DNA of 64,000 bases from Ahaetulla prasina (taxonomy: Eukaryota > Chordata > Lepidosauria > Squamata > Colubridae): assembly GCF_028640845.1 (NCBI RefSeq), contig NC_080540.1, positions 283,296,524-283,360,523 on the forward strand, given 5' to 3'. A program made the translations under genes and the position numbers. This document shows positions 10,756 to 21,060 of the stretch, in pieces. Below the pieces are notes generated by a model that had not been told where the DNA came from, ran no database searches, and worked only from the letters and a program-made list of their open reading frames with translations. The number at the start of each line of letters is the position of its first letter. The stretch's first letter is position 1.

Positions 10756-10884
10756 CAGGGGTCTCCAACCTTGGCAACTTTAAGCCTGGCGGAATTCAAC
10801 TCCCAGCATTCCCCAGACAGCAAAGCTGGAATTCTGGGAATTGAAGTCCGCCAGGCTTAAAGTTGCCAAGGTTGGAGACCCCTG
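10756..10884. mobile_element. hAT MITE family A
   Basis: Ends are caggggtctccaaccttgg and aaggttggagacccctg. Duplication ctttaatc (10748-10755) and ctttagtc (10885-10892) differs at one position. Confidence 0.9.
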
Positions 10885-10937
10885 CTTTAGTCCAAGCCTA
10901 GTCAAAAAAACACAATGATAACTTAAAATCTGTTTCA

Positions 10938-11262
10938 AATTTTTTTACTATCGGTTCTGTGGGTGTGTCTTGGTGGGCGTGGCATGGCTTAATGGGTGTG
11001 TCTTGGTGGGCGTGGCATAGGAAGGCTACTGTAAAATCTCCATTCCCACCCCACTCCAGGGAAAGGATACTGTAAAATCTCCATTCCCTCCGCAATCCAT
11101 TTGAAGGACACTGCAAAATCCCCATTTCCTACCGATCAGCTGGGACTCAGGAGGCAGAGAATAGATGTCAGTCAGAATTTTTACTACTGGTTCTCCGAAC
11201 TACTCAAAATTTCCACTACCGGTTCTCCAGAACTGGTCAGAACCTGCTGAAACCCACCTCTG
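10938..11262. mobile_element. hAT-like MITE family D, left end eroded
   Basis: Carries the family core 'ctatcggttctgtgggtgtg', an internal tandem of 'gggcgtggcat' segments, and the right end 'ctgctgaaacccacctctg'. Intact sister copies lie at 17262-17552 and 61883-62196. Confidence 0.75.
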
Positions 11263-11455
11263 ATCTGTTTACATGTCCACAATACAAACCAAATACTGAC
11301 CAGCAGGCAGCGAAAATAATTAAGATGGCAGTCATCAAGGGCAATTTTTTAACACATAAGAGGTAAATACAATAAATACATAGAGCGGAGTAGAATATTA
11401 ATTTGCATGTAATTCATAAAATGCAACTTAGACGCCGTCAAATTCCAAATCAAAG

Positions 11456-11670
11456 AGCCAGATCAGTGGTAGTAGTTAAGATATCAGACTAGAAACTAGG
11501 AGATTGTGACTTCTAGTCCAACCTGAGGCACTAATCCAGTTGGGTGAACTTGGGCCGGTCAATTTTTCTCAGCCCTAGGAAGAAGGCAATGGAAAACCAC
11601 TTCTAAAACCTTGTGGACAAAAGGGACTTGTCAAGGCGCTCTCCAAGAATTGGACATGATTGGAAGGGGG
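11456..11670 (+). mobile_element. Old tRNA-derived SINE
   Basis: The head has tRNA-like blocks ('gatcagtggtagtagttaag', 'gacttctagtcc'). The body 'gttgggtgaacttgggccgg' and 'gaagaaggcaatggaaaacc' is typical of amniote SINEs. It is clearly decayed, and the family name is uncertain. Confidence 0.6.
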
Positions 11671-12198
11671 GAGGATTCAAGATCGATTCTAGATGGCTTC
11701 CAGTATTAAAGCAAAATGAGAAGCATAAAATCAAAAATAGATAAGAAATTAAGCAAGGTAGCAAATCCGGTTAGCAATAACAAAATATCATGCAGCCAGC
11801 AAAGAGCCGTAGTCTTTAATTTAGATTACATTCATCTTAAATTGAATTAAATTTTTGTTTCGGAGCCGGCCCACTTCAATGCCAAGAGTGATCTTCAATC
11901 CTACGGAAATAATTCCTGATGATAAATCGAATTCCTTCTCAAGATAGATCATTGCCTTCATTGGTAATGGCCCTTTCCAGTCTGAGCAACGGCTCTGCTG
12001 CTTCTGCCATTGATCTCCCTCAAATAAAAAAGCAATATTATTTCCTCCATGTCTGATGTTCAAGCTTTGAAAAAGCTTGCGTATCTAATCAAATCGGCAC
12101 CAGTGATCCACAGAACTGAGTACTGAAGAGTTTGGGATTGCTCCCGTTTCAAAAATAAGTTTTTAGAAACAAGTACACCAAAATTTTCAGGGGAAAAG
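11671..12198. other. No recognised gene
   Basis: A minus-strand open frame at 11821-12063 shows no domain I recognise and no splice context. Otherwise AT-rich sequence without visible structure. Confidence 0.45.
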
Positions 12199-12206
12199 TG
12201 TTAAGA

Positions 12207-12571
12207 CAGGGGTGTCAAACTCAATTTCATTGAGGGCCGCATCAGGGTTATGTTTGACCTTGGGGGTCTGGGATGGGCATGGCCAGGGTAGGCGTGGCCA
12301 GCTTGACATCACTGGTGCTGGGGGCGCCTGTGGTGGTCTGAGCACTCTGCCAGCAAAAACAGGCTCCTGAGTTCCATTTTTGGCTGCAATGGCCTCCTGC
12401 AACCCTCTGCCAGTGAAAACGGAGCTTGGGAAGGCCGCACACAGCCCTCCCGAATCTATTTTCGCTGGCAAAGGTACCACGGGCTGGTCCTTCGCTGTTT
12501 CCAGAGTGGGCACAATGGCCAGATCTAAGCATCCCGCAGGCTGGATCCGCCCACAGGCCTTGATACCCCTG
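12207..12571. mobile_element. hAT MITE family B
   Basis: Begins caggggtgtcaaactcaat and ends ggccttgatacccctg. Duplication tgttaaga (12199-12206) and tattaaga (12572-12579) differs at one position. Orientation is opposite to the copy at 7022-7734. Confidence 0.88.
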
Positions 12572-12670
12572 TATTAAGAGAACTGAGTGTGCTGATGGAG
12601 GGGATTATCACAGACAAAGGTCTGTTTGGTTTGCTGGCAAAGTGTACATAAGTCACAGTATTGTGTAGAA

Positions 12671-12805
12671 CAGGGATGTCAAACTCACGGCCCTTGGACC
12701 GGATGTGTCACACGCTGGCCACGCCCATGCCCAGTTTAGCAAAGGGGGGAAAAGTCTCAATACATCACATGACAACGATGTGACGACACGAGTTTAACAC
12801 CCCTG
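12671..12805. mobile_element. hAT MITE family B, short form
   Basis: Ends are cagggatgtcaaactca and gagtttaacacccctg. A perfect duplication, gtgtagaa, lies at 12663-12670 and 12806-12813. At 135 bp it keeps little besides the termini. Confidence 0.9.
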
Positions 12806-12814
12806 GTGTAGAAT

Positions 12815-13170
12815 CACACATCGTAAAGCAGGTTTGGGAAAATGAAGCCATTGTTTTCCAGAGTTCTTTACTAGCATGAGGAAACTGGCACACGATGAGT
12901 GAAATTCCAAAACTGAATTTCCGGATTCTTTTCCCAGTTATACAAACCCCAAGAGTCCCACCCCCCTGACCCCTTTGATGGTCACATGGTCCCACGTTCT
13001 CCCAGTTCATTCGAATATCTTCTTGCCACTCTTCCTGCAGATGTGAATACCATCCGACCTTGACCGCTTGAAGAATGTTACCATACCCCTCAGCCCCCCT
13101 TCCTCCCCTCAGGGGAAAAATGTGGCAGCGTCTGGAACCCTAAAGTCTAATATGGTTTCCAGGCCTGACA
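12815..13170 (-). mobile_element. Solo LTR, copy 2
   Basis: Closely similar to the LTR at 41093-41465 from about 12845 onward ('ccagagttctttactagcat', 'gaagaatgttaccatacccc', end 'ttccaggcctgaca'). On the minus strand it begins TGTCAGG and has 'gtttgtataactggg' as a TATA-like box. The distal terminus (left here) is degraded, so the border and duplication cannot be read. Confidence 0.75.
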
Positions 13171-13204
13171 CCAATGTCCACATATCTGGAGGGGCACTTG
13201 GTAA

Positions 13205-13440
13205 CTACAGATAGTCCTCATGTTACGACTGCAACTAAATCTGCAATTTTTGTGGTTAGTCATGATGTGAATCACCATAGGATCACGTCGATTTTATGAC
13301 CTTTTTTTTGCAGTGGTCATTTAAGGAATTAGTAGCTACAGGCAGTCCTCAACTTACAACTGTAACTACGCCTGCAATTTTAGTAGTAAATCCTGATAGT
13401 CATTAAGTAGGACAATGCCCAAAGGAACAAGCCATAAAGT
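13205..13440. mobile_element. Two partial left ends of mariner-like MITE
   Basis: Both 'ctacagatagtcctcatgtt' (13199) and 'ctacaggcagtcctcaactt' (13336) begin copies of the 'tagtcctc' family. They lie in tandem and the second breaks off near 13440. Confidence 0.65.
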
Positions 13441-14005
13441 GACACTTGTACGTTATATAAAAATAGTCACATTTTGGTAACTTTTTTTTTTTACTTTTGT
13501 TTTTGGAAAATCTGTGGGGAGCTTCCTCCGAGTCTACTCTGTATATGAGATTTTTAGAAGATCTGTTTATCCATCATGCCTGAAGTCTCAGCTGAAGTGA
13601 TTTTTTTTAAAAAATCAATGACCTTATTCCGCAAAAAAGAAAAAAAAATGAACACACACAAGCCTGAAGCATAATTTCTTATAACTGAGAGTTCGCTCTC
13701 ACTAATATATAAATGTTTTGATTGTTTCCAAGCTACTTCAAATCGACAGCTGGGGCAGCACATAATGGAACGTACTGTAATTTGTAGAACTGAATTGTGG
13801 GGGCAGGACAAACTTTTCTTCTGTGTCAGTATTTTTTTTTTTTAATGTTTTGCACGGTGAGCCAATTGTTACACCAAATACCAATCCCAGAACCAAGGAA
13901 CTGGTTTTGCCTCCTTTCCTAACTCGAGGACTTGCCAGGAAAATAATCGAACAAGCTTTCTTATATGCAAACGGGATTTTGTGATAGAAAAGACACTACA
14001 AATAG
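13441..14005. other. No recognised gene
   Basis: Low-complexity T and A runs near 13480, 13605 and 13830. The minus-strand open frame at 13554-13811 has no recognisable domain. Confidence 0.45.
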
Positions 14006-14009
14006 TACA

Positions 14010-14432
14010 CAATTTACAGTTGTAACTGAGCCTGGAAATTACGACCCTAAGACATGACAGTCCTAAAGCAGGTCATCATGTGACCCACCTGATTTTACTA
14101 CCTTTTTTGTTTTGCAGTGATTAACTAAACGCTGTGGTTGTTAAATGAACCCGTTGTTTACAATGGGTCAATTTTTGCCAGAAACTGGAAGTAAAGATCA
14201 GTGTCTGGTAAAACGATTGTAAAATATGATCGTATGACCACAGGATGTTGCAAACAGCCATAAATAAGGCCATTTGCTGAGTGCCCAAGATGTGAACATG
14301 TAACTGAGGTGGGAACTGGCCATTTGAATTTGGAAACAGGTTGTAAGCAGCTTTGTTTGGGGGGAGGGGGAGTCCATTGTAAATTTGAATGGTTGCTAAG
14401 CAACTGGTTTTAAGTCGAGGACTATCTGTACA
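14010..14432. mobile_element. Mariner-like MITE, right portion
   Basis: Ends 'ttttaagtcgaggactatct' followed by 'gtaca'. The interior matches family phrases such as 'gttgtaactgagcc' and 'ggttgctaagcaactgg'. The left terminus is lost. Confidence 0.65.
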
Positions 14433-15032
14433 GTGATCAAACATTCCAGGCCATCCTTGAAGATGTGGAGCACATTTTACTGCTAGTATTCAAGACCTCT
14501 TGCTTGCATTCCAAATTCATTTCAACAAAGGACAAGCAACGTTTATGGGAACTTCTAGCAAAGTTCTCTGCAGGGCACCAGGATGGCAATATTTAAAGTC
14601 TGAGCTGTTATCTAATAAGAGCAGGACAAAAACAGGAAAGTGACTGCAATGAAATCTTGAGGTTAGAATTGCTCCCGATTAAGTGCTGATTTCTTAAGGG
14701 AACAAGTTTAAAAAGGAGAAACGCGGAAAAGCAGCAAAGAACTGGCTTCATGTTTTATTCACATTTCAAAAAGCTAAAGTCATTCAGCTCCAAATAATTC
14801 ATTTTATTAAGAAATCTAGCGCTCCACAAGTATACAGGAGAGTGATTTAAGATAAACAATTCCCACATGGCATGTTTCGTCCAGGAGTTAAGTTCTTTGC
14901 ATGCTAGCTGGAGAAGAGAAAGGAAACTATTCTGCCCTGAAATGAGATAAATTCTTTAAGTAAATTATAAATCAGTGTTCCTCTTATTTTGAAATGGCAA
15001 TATTTACTACTTGCTCTTCCTAGCAAAGTTTC
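14433..15032. other. No recognised gene
   Basis: No repeat or coding signal that I can name in this stretch. Confidence 0.4.
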
Positions 15033-15100
15033 ATGGACTACAACCTTGTTGCTTGTATTCTTACGATTCATATTGTTTTTATTTGTTTCCCCTCTGTGGT
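15033..15100 (+). mobile_element. Snake1 CR1 3' UTR fragment
   Basis: 'ccttgttgcttgtattctta' and the following bases match the 3' UTR of the copy at 36360-36410. Confidence 0.6.
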
Positions 15101-15104
15101 ACGT

Positions 15105-15410
15105 GTCCTTGGATCAGGAGAAGGTATGGACTCCACTTCCTCCTCATTGCTAATGAGAGGCAGCTGCTCCCAGTCCTCGCCTGGCACCTCCTGGCCAACT
15201 TTCTGGAGCTATGGCTCACCTCGCTCAACCTCAGCCTGTTGCTCGTCTGATTGACCGAGCTGAGGCTCCTCCATCAGAATAGCACTCTCTGAGCCCCGAT
15301 CATGACCAATAATCAGCTCCAAACTTTCTTCTGCAGACTCAAATTCACCCTCCTCCTCTCAACTCACATCTGGAGAGGGATCTGAGGGCAAATCCATAAT
15401 GGTGCCAAAC
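15105..15410 (-). mobile_element. Possible retroelement coding-tail fragment
   Basis: GC-rich block with repeated 'ctcctc' and 'gaggc' words, resembling the acidic-region DNA at 600-880 and 58940-59090. No continuous frame is retained. The assignment rests on composition and word similarity only. Confidence 0.25.
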
Positions 15411-15486
15411 AGTTTGTGGATCCTTCAGAACTATCTATAATCCATCCATACACTGGCATATAATGTGACAGGAGCTTCATCTAAGT

Positions 15487-15621
15487 CAGGGGTGTCCAAA
15501 CTTGGTCCCTTTAAGACTTTTGGACTTCAACTCCCACAGTTCCTCAGCCAGCTTCGCTGGCTGAGGGACTCTGGGAGTTGAAGTCCAAAAGTCTTAAAGG
15601 GACCAAGTTTGGACACCCCTG
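15487..15621. mobile_element. hAT MITE family A
   Basis: Near-perfect palindrome between caggggtgtccaaacttgg and aagtttggacacccctg. A perfect duplication, atctaagt, lies at 15479-15486 and 15622-15629. Confidence 0.92.
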
Positions 15622-15639
15622 ATCTAAGTCCTACGTAAA

Positions 15640-15978
15640 GTCATTGAAAAAGTGACTTTGACTGTTTTTCACACTTAGAACTGCCGCAGCATCCCCATGG
15701 TCACCTGATCAAAATCCGCTTGACAACAGTTTGTATTTAAGATGGGTGCAGTATCCTGGGGTCACGTGAATACCTTTTATGACCTTCCGAAAAGCAAAAT
15801 CAACGGGGAAGCCTGATTCCCTTAACAACCATGTTACCAACTCAACAACTGCAATGACTCACTTAATAACTGTGGCAAGATAAAGGTGATAAAATGAGGC
15901 AAAACTCATTTTAACAACCTTGCTAAGTCCCGGAAATTTTGGGCTCAGCTGTGGTCATAAGTCAAGGACTAGCTATAT
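15640..15978. mobile_element. Mariner-like MITE, partial
   Basis: Contains 'gccgcagcatccccatggtc', several 'cttaacaacc' units and the right end 'cataagtcaaggactagcta'. The left terminus is absent. Confidence 0.65.
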
Positions 15979-16535
15979 GGCCTATTTATAAAGAGTACAG
16001 GGAATAATCTAGGCCAATTCCATAACAGTGGAGATTCACATCTGGGAAGGAATTCAATTCATTTTGCAATAAAAAGTAACAAATCCAGCCCGTTTGAATA
16101 CTATATCCAGCACTTTTTCATGCTTCCCAAAAGTCAATACAGATGCTTGGAATCAAAACAAATTCTATGCTGGCCTTGCCATGCTCAAAGACTACAGAGC
16201 CAGTAACACACATCAAAAGACTAAAGAGCTTGGACCACATGGCCTCTGGAATCCGAAATCTTTTTCCATGGTGCTAAAGTTCTTTTTCAAGAAGGAACTC
16301 CCCCTAAAAGAAGGAAAGACATCTGTTTGGCCTATTATGGCATTTCCCCAACAAAGAAGCCAAAGGATAGCCAGGGCAAAGTATCAAGCAAAGAAGAAGT
16401 TGCACAACTTTTAATTGAGACCAAAGTCTTGCTTAGGCAAGGAGGAGGTGAGGCTGTAACAACTGAACGTCTTTACCCAGGAAATGTCTTCCTGACGTTC
16501 AGATTATTCATCTATTCAATTAAGCTATTCAATTT
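15979..16535. other. No recognised gene
   Basis: An open frame at 16094-16414 has no recognisable domain. I see no splice-site context that would support it. Confidence 0.4.
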
Positions 16536-16742
16536 AAAAAGCAAATTTGTACCCTATGACTATCATTAAGTGTTGTAACTGTTGTACCTTGATGAAGGTA
16601 TCTTTTCTTTTATATATTCTGAGAGCATATGCACCAAGACAAATTCCTTGTGGGTCCACTCACACTTGGCCAATAAAAAATTCTATTCTATTCTATTCTA
16701 TTCTATTCTATTCTATTCTATTCTATTCTATTCTATTCTATT
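16536..16742 (+). mobile_element. Snake1 CR1/L3 LINE 3' end with (TTCTA)n tail
   Basis: Standard 3' UTR ('gagagcatatgcaccaagac', 'cacttggccaataaaa') followed by about 12 TTCTA units at 16681-16742. Confidence 0.9.
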
Positions 16743-16767
16743 ATTAAAATAACTTAAGGTAATGCTG

Positions 16768-17203
16768 TATCATCTACTGTAATGTCCTTCCTGTTAAAGA
16801 CTACTTCAGCTTTAATTGTAACAATACAAGAGCAACCAACAGATTTAAACTTAATGTTAACCGCTTTAATCTAGATTGCAGAAAATATGACTTCTGTAAC
16901 AGAATCATCAGTGCTTGGAATACTTTACCTGACTCTGTGGTCTCTTCCCATAATCCTAAAAGCTTCAACCAAAAACTTTCTACTATTGACCTCACCCCAT
17001 TCCTAAGAGGACCATAAGGGGCGTGCATAAGAGCACAAACGTGCCTACCGTTCCTGTCCTATTGTTTTTCTTTTCTTCTTCCTATATATATATATATTGA
17101 TGCTTATACCTCCTAATATTTACTCATATATATGTTTATATACTATATAATCCTTTTTATATGATGTTGTGACAAAAATAAATAAATAAAAATAAAATAA
17201 ATA
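16768..17203 (+). mobile_element. Rex1/CR1-like LINE 3' end
   Basis: Nearly the same sequence as 47480-48338: end of the reverse-transcriptase ORF, then 'ccataaggggcgtgcataag', a short TA tract (17083-17100), 'gcttatacctcctaatattt' and an (AAATA)n tail. In this copy the TA tract is uninterrupted, so it acts as the empty-site reference for the foldback at 47964-48105. Confidence 0.8.
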
Positions 17204-17261
17204 ATGCGAGAATTAGGCAACCCAAAGAGGGTCAAGGATATGTATTTATGTCCAGTCATAG

Positions 17262-17552
17262 CAGTGGTGGGCTTCAATTTTTTTTACTACTGGTTCTGTG
17301 GGCGTGGCTTGGTGGGCAGGGCTTGGCAGAGGAAGTGGCAGATGAAGGATACTGTAAAATCTCCATGCCCACCCCACTCCAGGGGAAGGATACTGTAAAA
17401 TCCCCATTTCCTCCCAATCAGCTGGGACTTGGGAGGCAGAAAATAGATGGGGCAGGGTCAGTCAGAATTTTTACTACTGGTTTTCTGAACTAATCAAAAT
17501 TTCCGCTACCGGTTCTCCAGAACTGGTCAGAACCTGTTGAAACCCATCTCTG
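17262..17552. mobile_element. hAT-like MITE family D
   Basis: Starts cagtggtgggcttcaattt and ends gttgaaacccatctctg. A perfect 8-bp duplication, agtcatag, lies at 17254-17261 and 17553-17560. Subterminal sequence repeats 'actactggttct'. Confidence 0.9.
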
Positions 17553-17560
17553 AGTCATAG

Positions 17561-18114
17561 ACTACTATCCCTTATCACCAATACAGTTAATTGATATGGA
17601 GCAATTAATTCACTTCAAAGAATAATGTGTTACAGGAAACCTAGGAAGCAGCTACACAATCCAGATGCCAAACTGGGTGTGCTCCTGTGATACACAGTTG
17701 GAATTTAAAGGGCTGACTTGAAACTACTGCTCGGCAACTGTGTCTCTGCGTATGACTAAAAGGTGAGATGGTAGCTCTTGAGGGTGTGCTGCATTTTGGA
17801 TTCCACTGGAAAAAGGCACTTGGGGTTGCAAATATAGCAATCTGTTTGCTAATTCTTGAAGCAGCTGAGTCTTTTCCCAAATGACACAGCTGCTTTAAAG
17901 AGTTACAGACTAGTGTTACGTGCACCCTTATGCATCCTCAAGCAGTCCTGGGGAATCTAATCTGTAGTGTTAACAATCACTACTGTAATTCAACAGGGAT
18001 CAAATGACTGAAGGTACCAAAACTAGGATCCATCCCATTGCACAGAGCAGCTGAATATCACTTGGTTACTCATAGTTCATATTTTAGATCAGGAATGGTG
18101 TCCAGGCAGCTAAC
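17561..18114. other. No recognised gene
   Basis: No named repeat. The minus-strand open frame at 17641-17925 lacks a recognisable domain. Confidence 0.4.
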
Positions 18115-18372
18115 GTGTTTCCCTGAAAATAAGACCCTGTCTTATATATTTTTTGAACCCTGAAATAAGCGCTTGGCCTTATTTTTGGGGAGGTTTATTA
18201 TTTTGGGGCACGTGGAGCAAGACGGGGCTCCTCTTGCCATCTTACCTGATTTCTAGCTCTGTCTCCCTAACCCTAAACCAGAAGAAATGGCGGGGACTGG
18301 CTGGGCCTGCGTTTAAATATTTTTGGGGAAGTCTTATTTTTGGGGGACGGCTTATTTTCAGGGAAACATGGT
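18115..18372. mobile_element. DNA-transposon MITE, 'aaaataagac' family
   Basis: Left end 'gtgtttccctgaaaataaga' mirrors right end 'ttattttcagggaaacatgg'. Same family as 141-405, in opposite internal orientation. Confidence 0.7.
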
Positions 18373-18407
18373 AGGTGGCTTCATGTATCTTCCTTAATGC
18401 TTGCTAG

Positions 18408-18941
18408 ACTCTCTTTAAATGTTTTTTCTCCTGTGAGACTGGTCTATCACGGCAACCTGGTCCACCCAATTATGGGATGGAGCATATTGCTTTCGTTTTC
18501 GCCTTTCAACCCTAATCCAGGAGCCTTTGTAGGCAGTCGCTTTCACGACAAACTATTTCTGTGTTAAATTTATGTTTTGCCGTCAAAGAAAGAAAGGGGG
18601 ACTAGTATATAATTCCAAGCTGTTTAGCTCTCATCAGCTAGCCATACCTTTGAAAACGGACGCAGTATGCTCTGTCCCATAATTGGGTAGACCAGATTGC
18701 CCTGATAGACTGGTCCCACCGAAGAAAAAAAACACTTAATCTCTCCCCAGGTATAGCCAAAAAAGTGAGGAGAACCTGTGGCTTAGAGGTTAATACATCT
18801 ACCTAATATGTAAGCAGCCTGGGTTTGAATCCCAGAAGGGTATGGCTAGCTGATGAGAGCTAAATGGCTTGAAATAGATCTATACTAGTTTCCCTTTATT
18901 TCTTTGTTGGTAAAACATAAATTTAACTCTCTTTAAATGTT
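18408..18941. mobile_element. Inverted SINE composite inside a 16-bp target duplication
   Basis: A perfect 16-bp direct repeat, actctctttaaatgtt, brackets 18424-18925. Inside, the plus-strand tRNA-like head (18778-18838, box B 'gggtttgaatccc') leads into 'ggtatggctagctgatgaga' and a 3' end 'gtaaaacataaattta'. The same 3' module lies in reverse complement at about 18553-18645. A second module ('cccaattatggg', 18465-18480) recurs inverted near 18683-18700. The layout suggests one insertion with 5' inversion (twin priming) or an inverted dimer. Confidence 0.7.
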
Positions 18942-19345
18942 GAAAATAAATAATCTGATAAGCTGTAAAGAAACCGTGTGTTCTAACATATTCATTTACG
19001 CTAATATCCTTGGGCTGCACAAAGTTTCCAATGGGATCAAAGAGATGAGATGGCTCTTTGGATGCTGTGCTGAAATCATGTCCCCTTCTTAGCCATTTTA
19101 TGACTTCCACATTCTCCCAAAATTAAACATGTTATCCTTGGTGCAAAAGACCCCAGCTAACAATTTCACCTATTCTCTGTAAAGAATGTTCCCAGCTACT
19201 TCTAGACTAGCTTTAAAGTAATAAGAGAAGCTGTTACTAAGGGCAAGACAACCCTTTATTACACTCCGTAGGCCAAATGTTGGTTTGTACTTTCATAGAA
19301 CCAGTGAATTTAATTAAATTTAATGTGTGATCCCTATTTTAAGTT
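18942..19345. other. No recognised gene
   Basis: AT-rich sequence with no recognised feature. Confidence 0.4.
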
Positions 19346-20036
19346 TTACCGTAAAAGAAAACGTGTTCTATCAAGAGCAGGATAAAGGGTCAGAAATAAA
19401 TTCAACACTGTTATAAATGGGGTAATGAAATATTTATTTTTAGGGTAGATGAATTGTACCCTATAATACTGAAGGAAGTTACTGGGATCTTTGAGAAACT
19501 CTGGAGAACTGAAGTGCCAAATAATTGGAGGAGTAATGCTATTTGAACAGCATGATACAATGGTCTGATATGGGAGGTTCCATTCCATACCATATAATGA
19601 ATGTATTTGCATTTGCGGAGCGGCAGAGGTAGAAAACCTGGTACAAATACTATTTGATTGCTATTTTGTATAAGAGGATGAGAGACAGGTACCTTGGCCC
19701 ATATATTAAATGAATGACCCATTGGGAACCCCATATTAAAAGAACATATCTTATATACAGACAGATTTGAAAACAGTGTTGAATACGACACAGAAGTTGA
19801 GTAAAATGGTTCGGCTAAAATTGGTTAATCTGGTACTGATTGGGGTAGATTGTAGGCGTGATCCTGAAATATAATTTCATTTTATTTTATTTATCTATAT
19901 ATCAAATTATTGTACTTTATTCCAATTTCATTTTAAATTGCTTTTATAGGATTTTATTAATCATTTGTACTTGGAGTTCTGTATTTTGATAGTGGCTATT
20001 GGCTAATCAATAAACTAAACTAACTAACTAACCTAT
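19346..20036 (+). mobile_element. Probable old LINE 3' end
   Basis: Plus-strand frames around 19610-19850 give broken peptide reminiscent of LINE C-termini (for example HILYTDRFENSVEY). The block ends in 'gctaatcaataaactaaact' and a short (AACT)n tail at about 20010-20035. Frames are interrupted, and the clade is not clear. Confidence 0.4.
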
Positions 20037-20224
20037 TTTCATATATGAAAAGAAGTCAACTTCAGATTGCAATTGGGCATCATCAATATTTAGGTGGTTT
20101 CTAAAGCAAATTAATATAAAGAGTTAAATCTACAAGCAATTTGAATATACTGCGGTAATTCCCAGGCCCGAGAATAGGTCTTCAAGAACAAGTTTTGCCA
20201 GATTAGATGTATTCATGTTTTTAA

Positions 20225-21060
20225 AAATCAGGAAGCTTCTTTGATAGATAACTTGGTGTTGCTTTTGGACAATCCCTTAAAGGGGATTGAAACATTAAAG
20301 GGCAAATAAAAAGAATTTGGTTTATTAGCAGGTTTCAGAATTAATAAACAGTAGACAACAAGGTTAACAAAAAAAATAAGAAAATAGAAGATCAAACAGA
20401 ATTGATGAATAAAAAGAAAAGTTTTGAGATTGAGAAAAAGGTAAAATATCTAAGTATCACTATGACAAATATGAAGGGTATGTTATTTCAAAACAAGTAA
20501 GTTAAGACATGGAATGAAGTTCAAAAAGACATGTTAAGATGGGAAAAACTACAGCTGATGTTGCTGGGAAGAATTTCTATAATAAAAATGAATGTCTTGT
20601 CTAGAATGACATTTTTGTTTCAGACAATACCTGTTTTGAGAACTGATCCACTATTTAAGCAGTAGCAGAAGGATCTAAATTTGGATGGCAGGAGCATTAC
20701 AAGATTAAAAGAGAAAGAGAGGCTGGGTCTACCTGATTTGAAATTGTATTTTGCAGTTTGTTGTTTGGTTTGAGTGAAAGAACAGGTGCCGCTGAGATAT
20801 AGAAGAGTCTTGGCCAGTGGTGGGTTGTCCCTGGTTCGGACCGGTTCTATAGAACCGGTAGTAAAACCAGCAGGAGGCTCCGCCCACTGACCCAAACATC
20901 ATCAAAACTCTTCTGTGCATGCGCAGAAGCTTCTGTGCATGCGCACGGGAACCAGTAGTAAAGGTGAGTAGAACCCATCCCTGGTCTTGGGGTTAGAAGC
21001 ACAGGACCCGAAATTTGGGTGGCATGGATAAAACAATAATAGCTTTATACTGCATGAACA
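20225..21060 (+). pseudogene. L1 ORF2 fragment, split by a MITE
   Basis: The plus strand encodes an L1 reverse-transcriptase C-terminal region: KGIETLKGQIK, then VKYLSITMTNMKGMLFQN, WEKLQLMLLGRISIIKMNVL and ERLGLPDLKLYF. After the hAT MITE at 20815-20983, the frame resumes as GPEIWVAWI. Several stop codons (for example in QNK*VKTW) show that it is dead. 5' and 3' ends are missing. Confidence 0.8.
20815..20983. mobile_element. hAT-like MITE inserted in L1
   Basis: Ends cagtggtgggttgtccctgg and gtagaacccatccctg. Duplication gtcttggc (20807-20814) and gtcttggg (20984-20991) differs at one base. The interior contains the palindrome 'accggttctatagaaccggt' and two copies of 'cttctgtgcatgcgca'. Confidence 0.88.

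Noticed and set aside
18778..18850. tRNA gene
   Set aside because: Box A and B are present, but the cloverleaf is degraded and continues into a SINE body. The same applies to the heads at 1222, 24390, 33955, 36749, 38018 and 46103.
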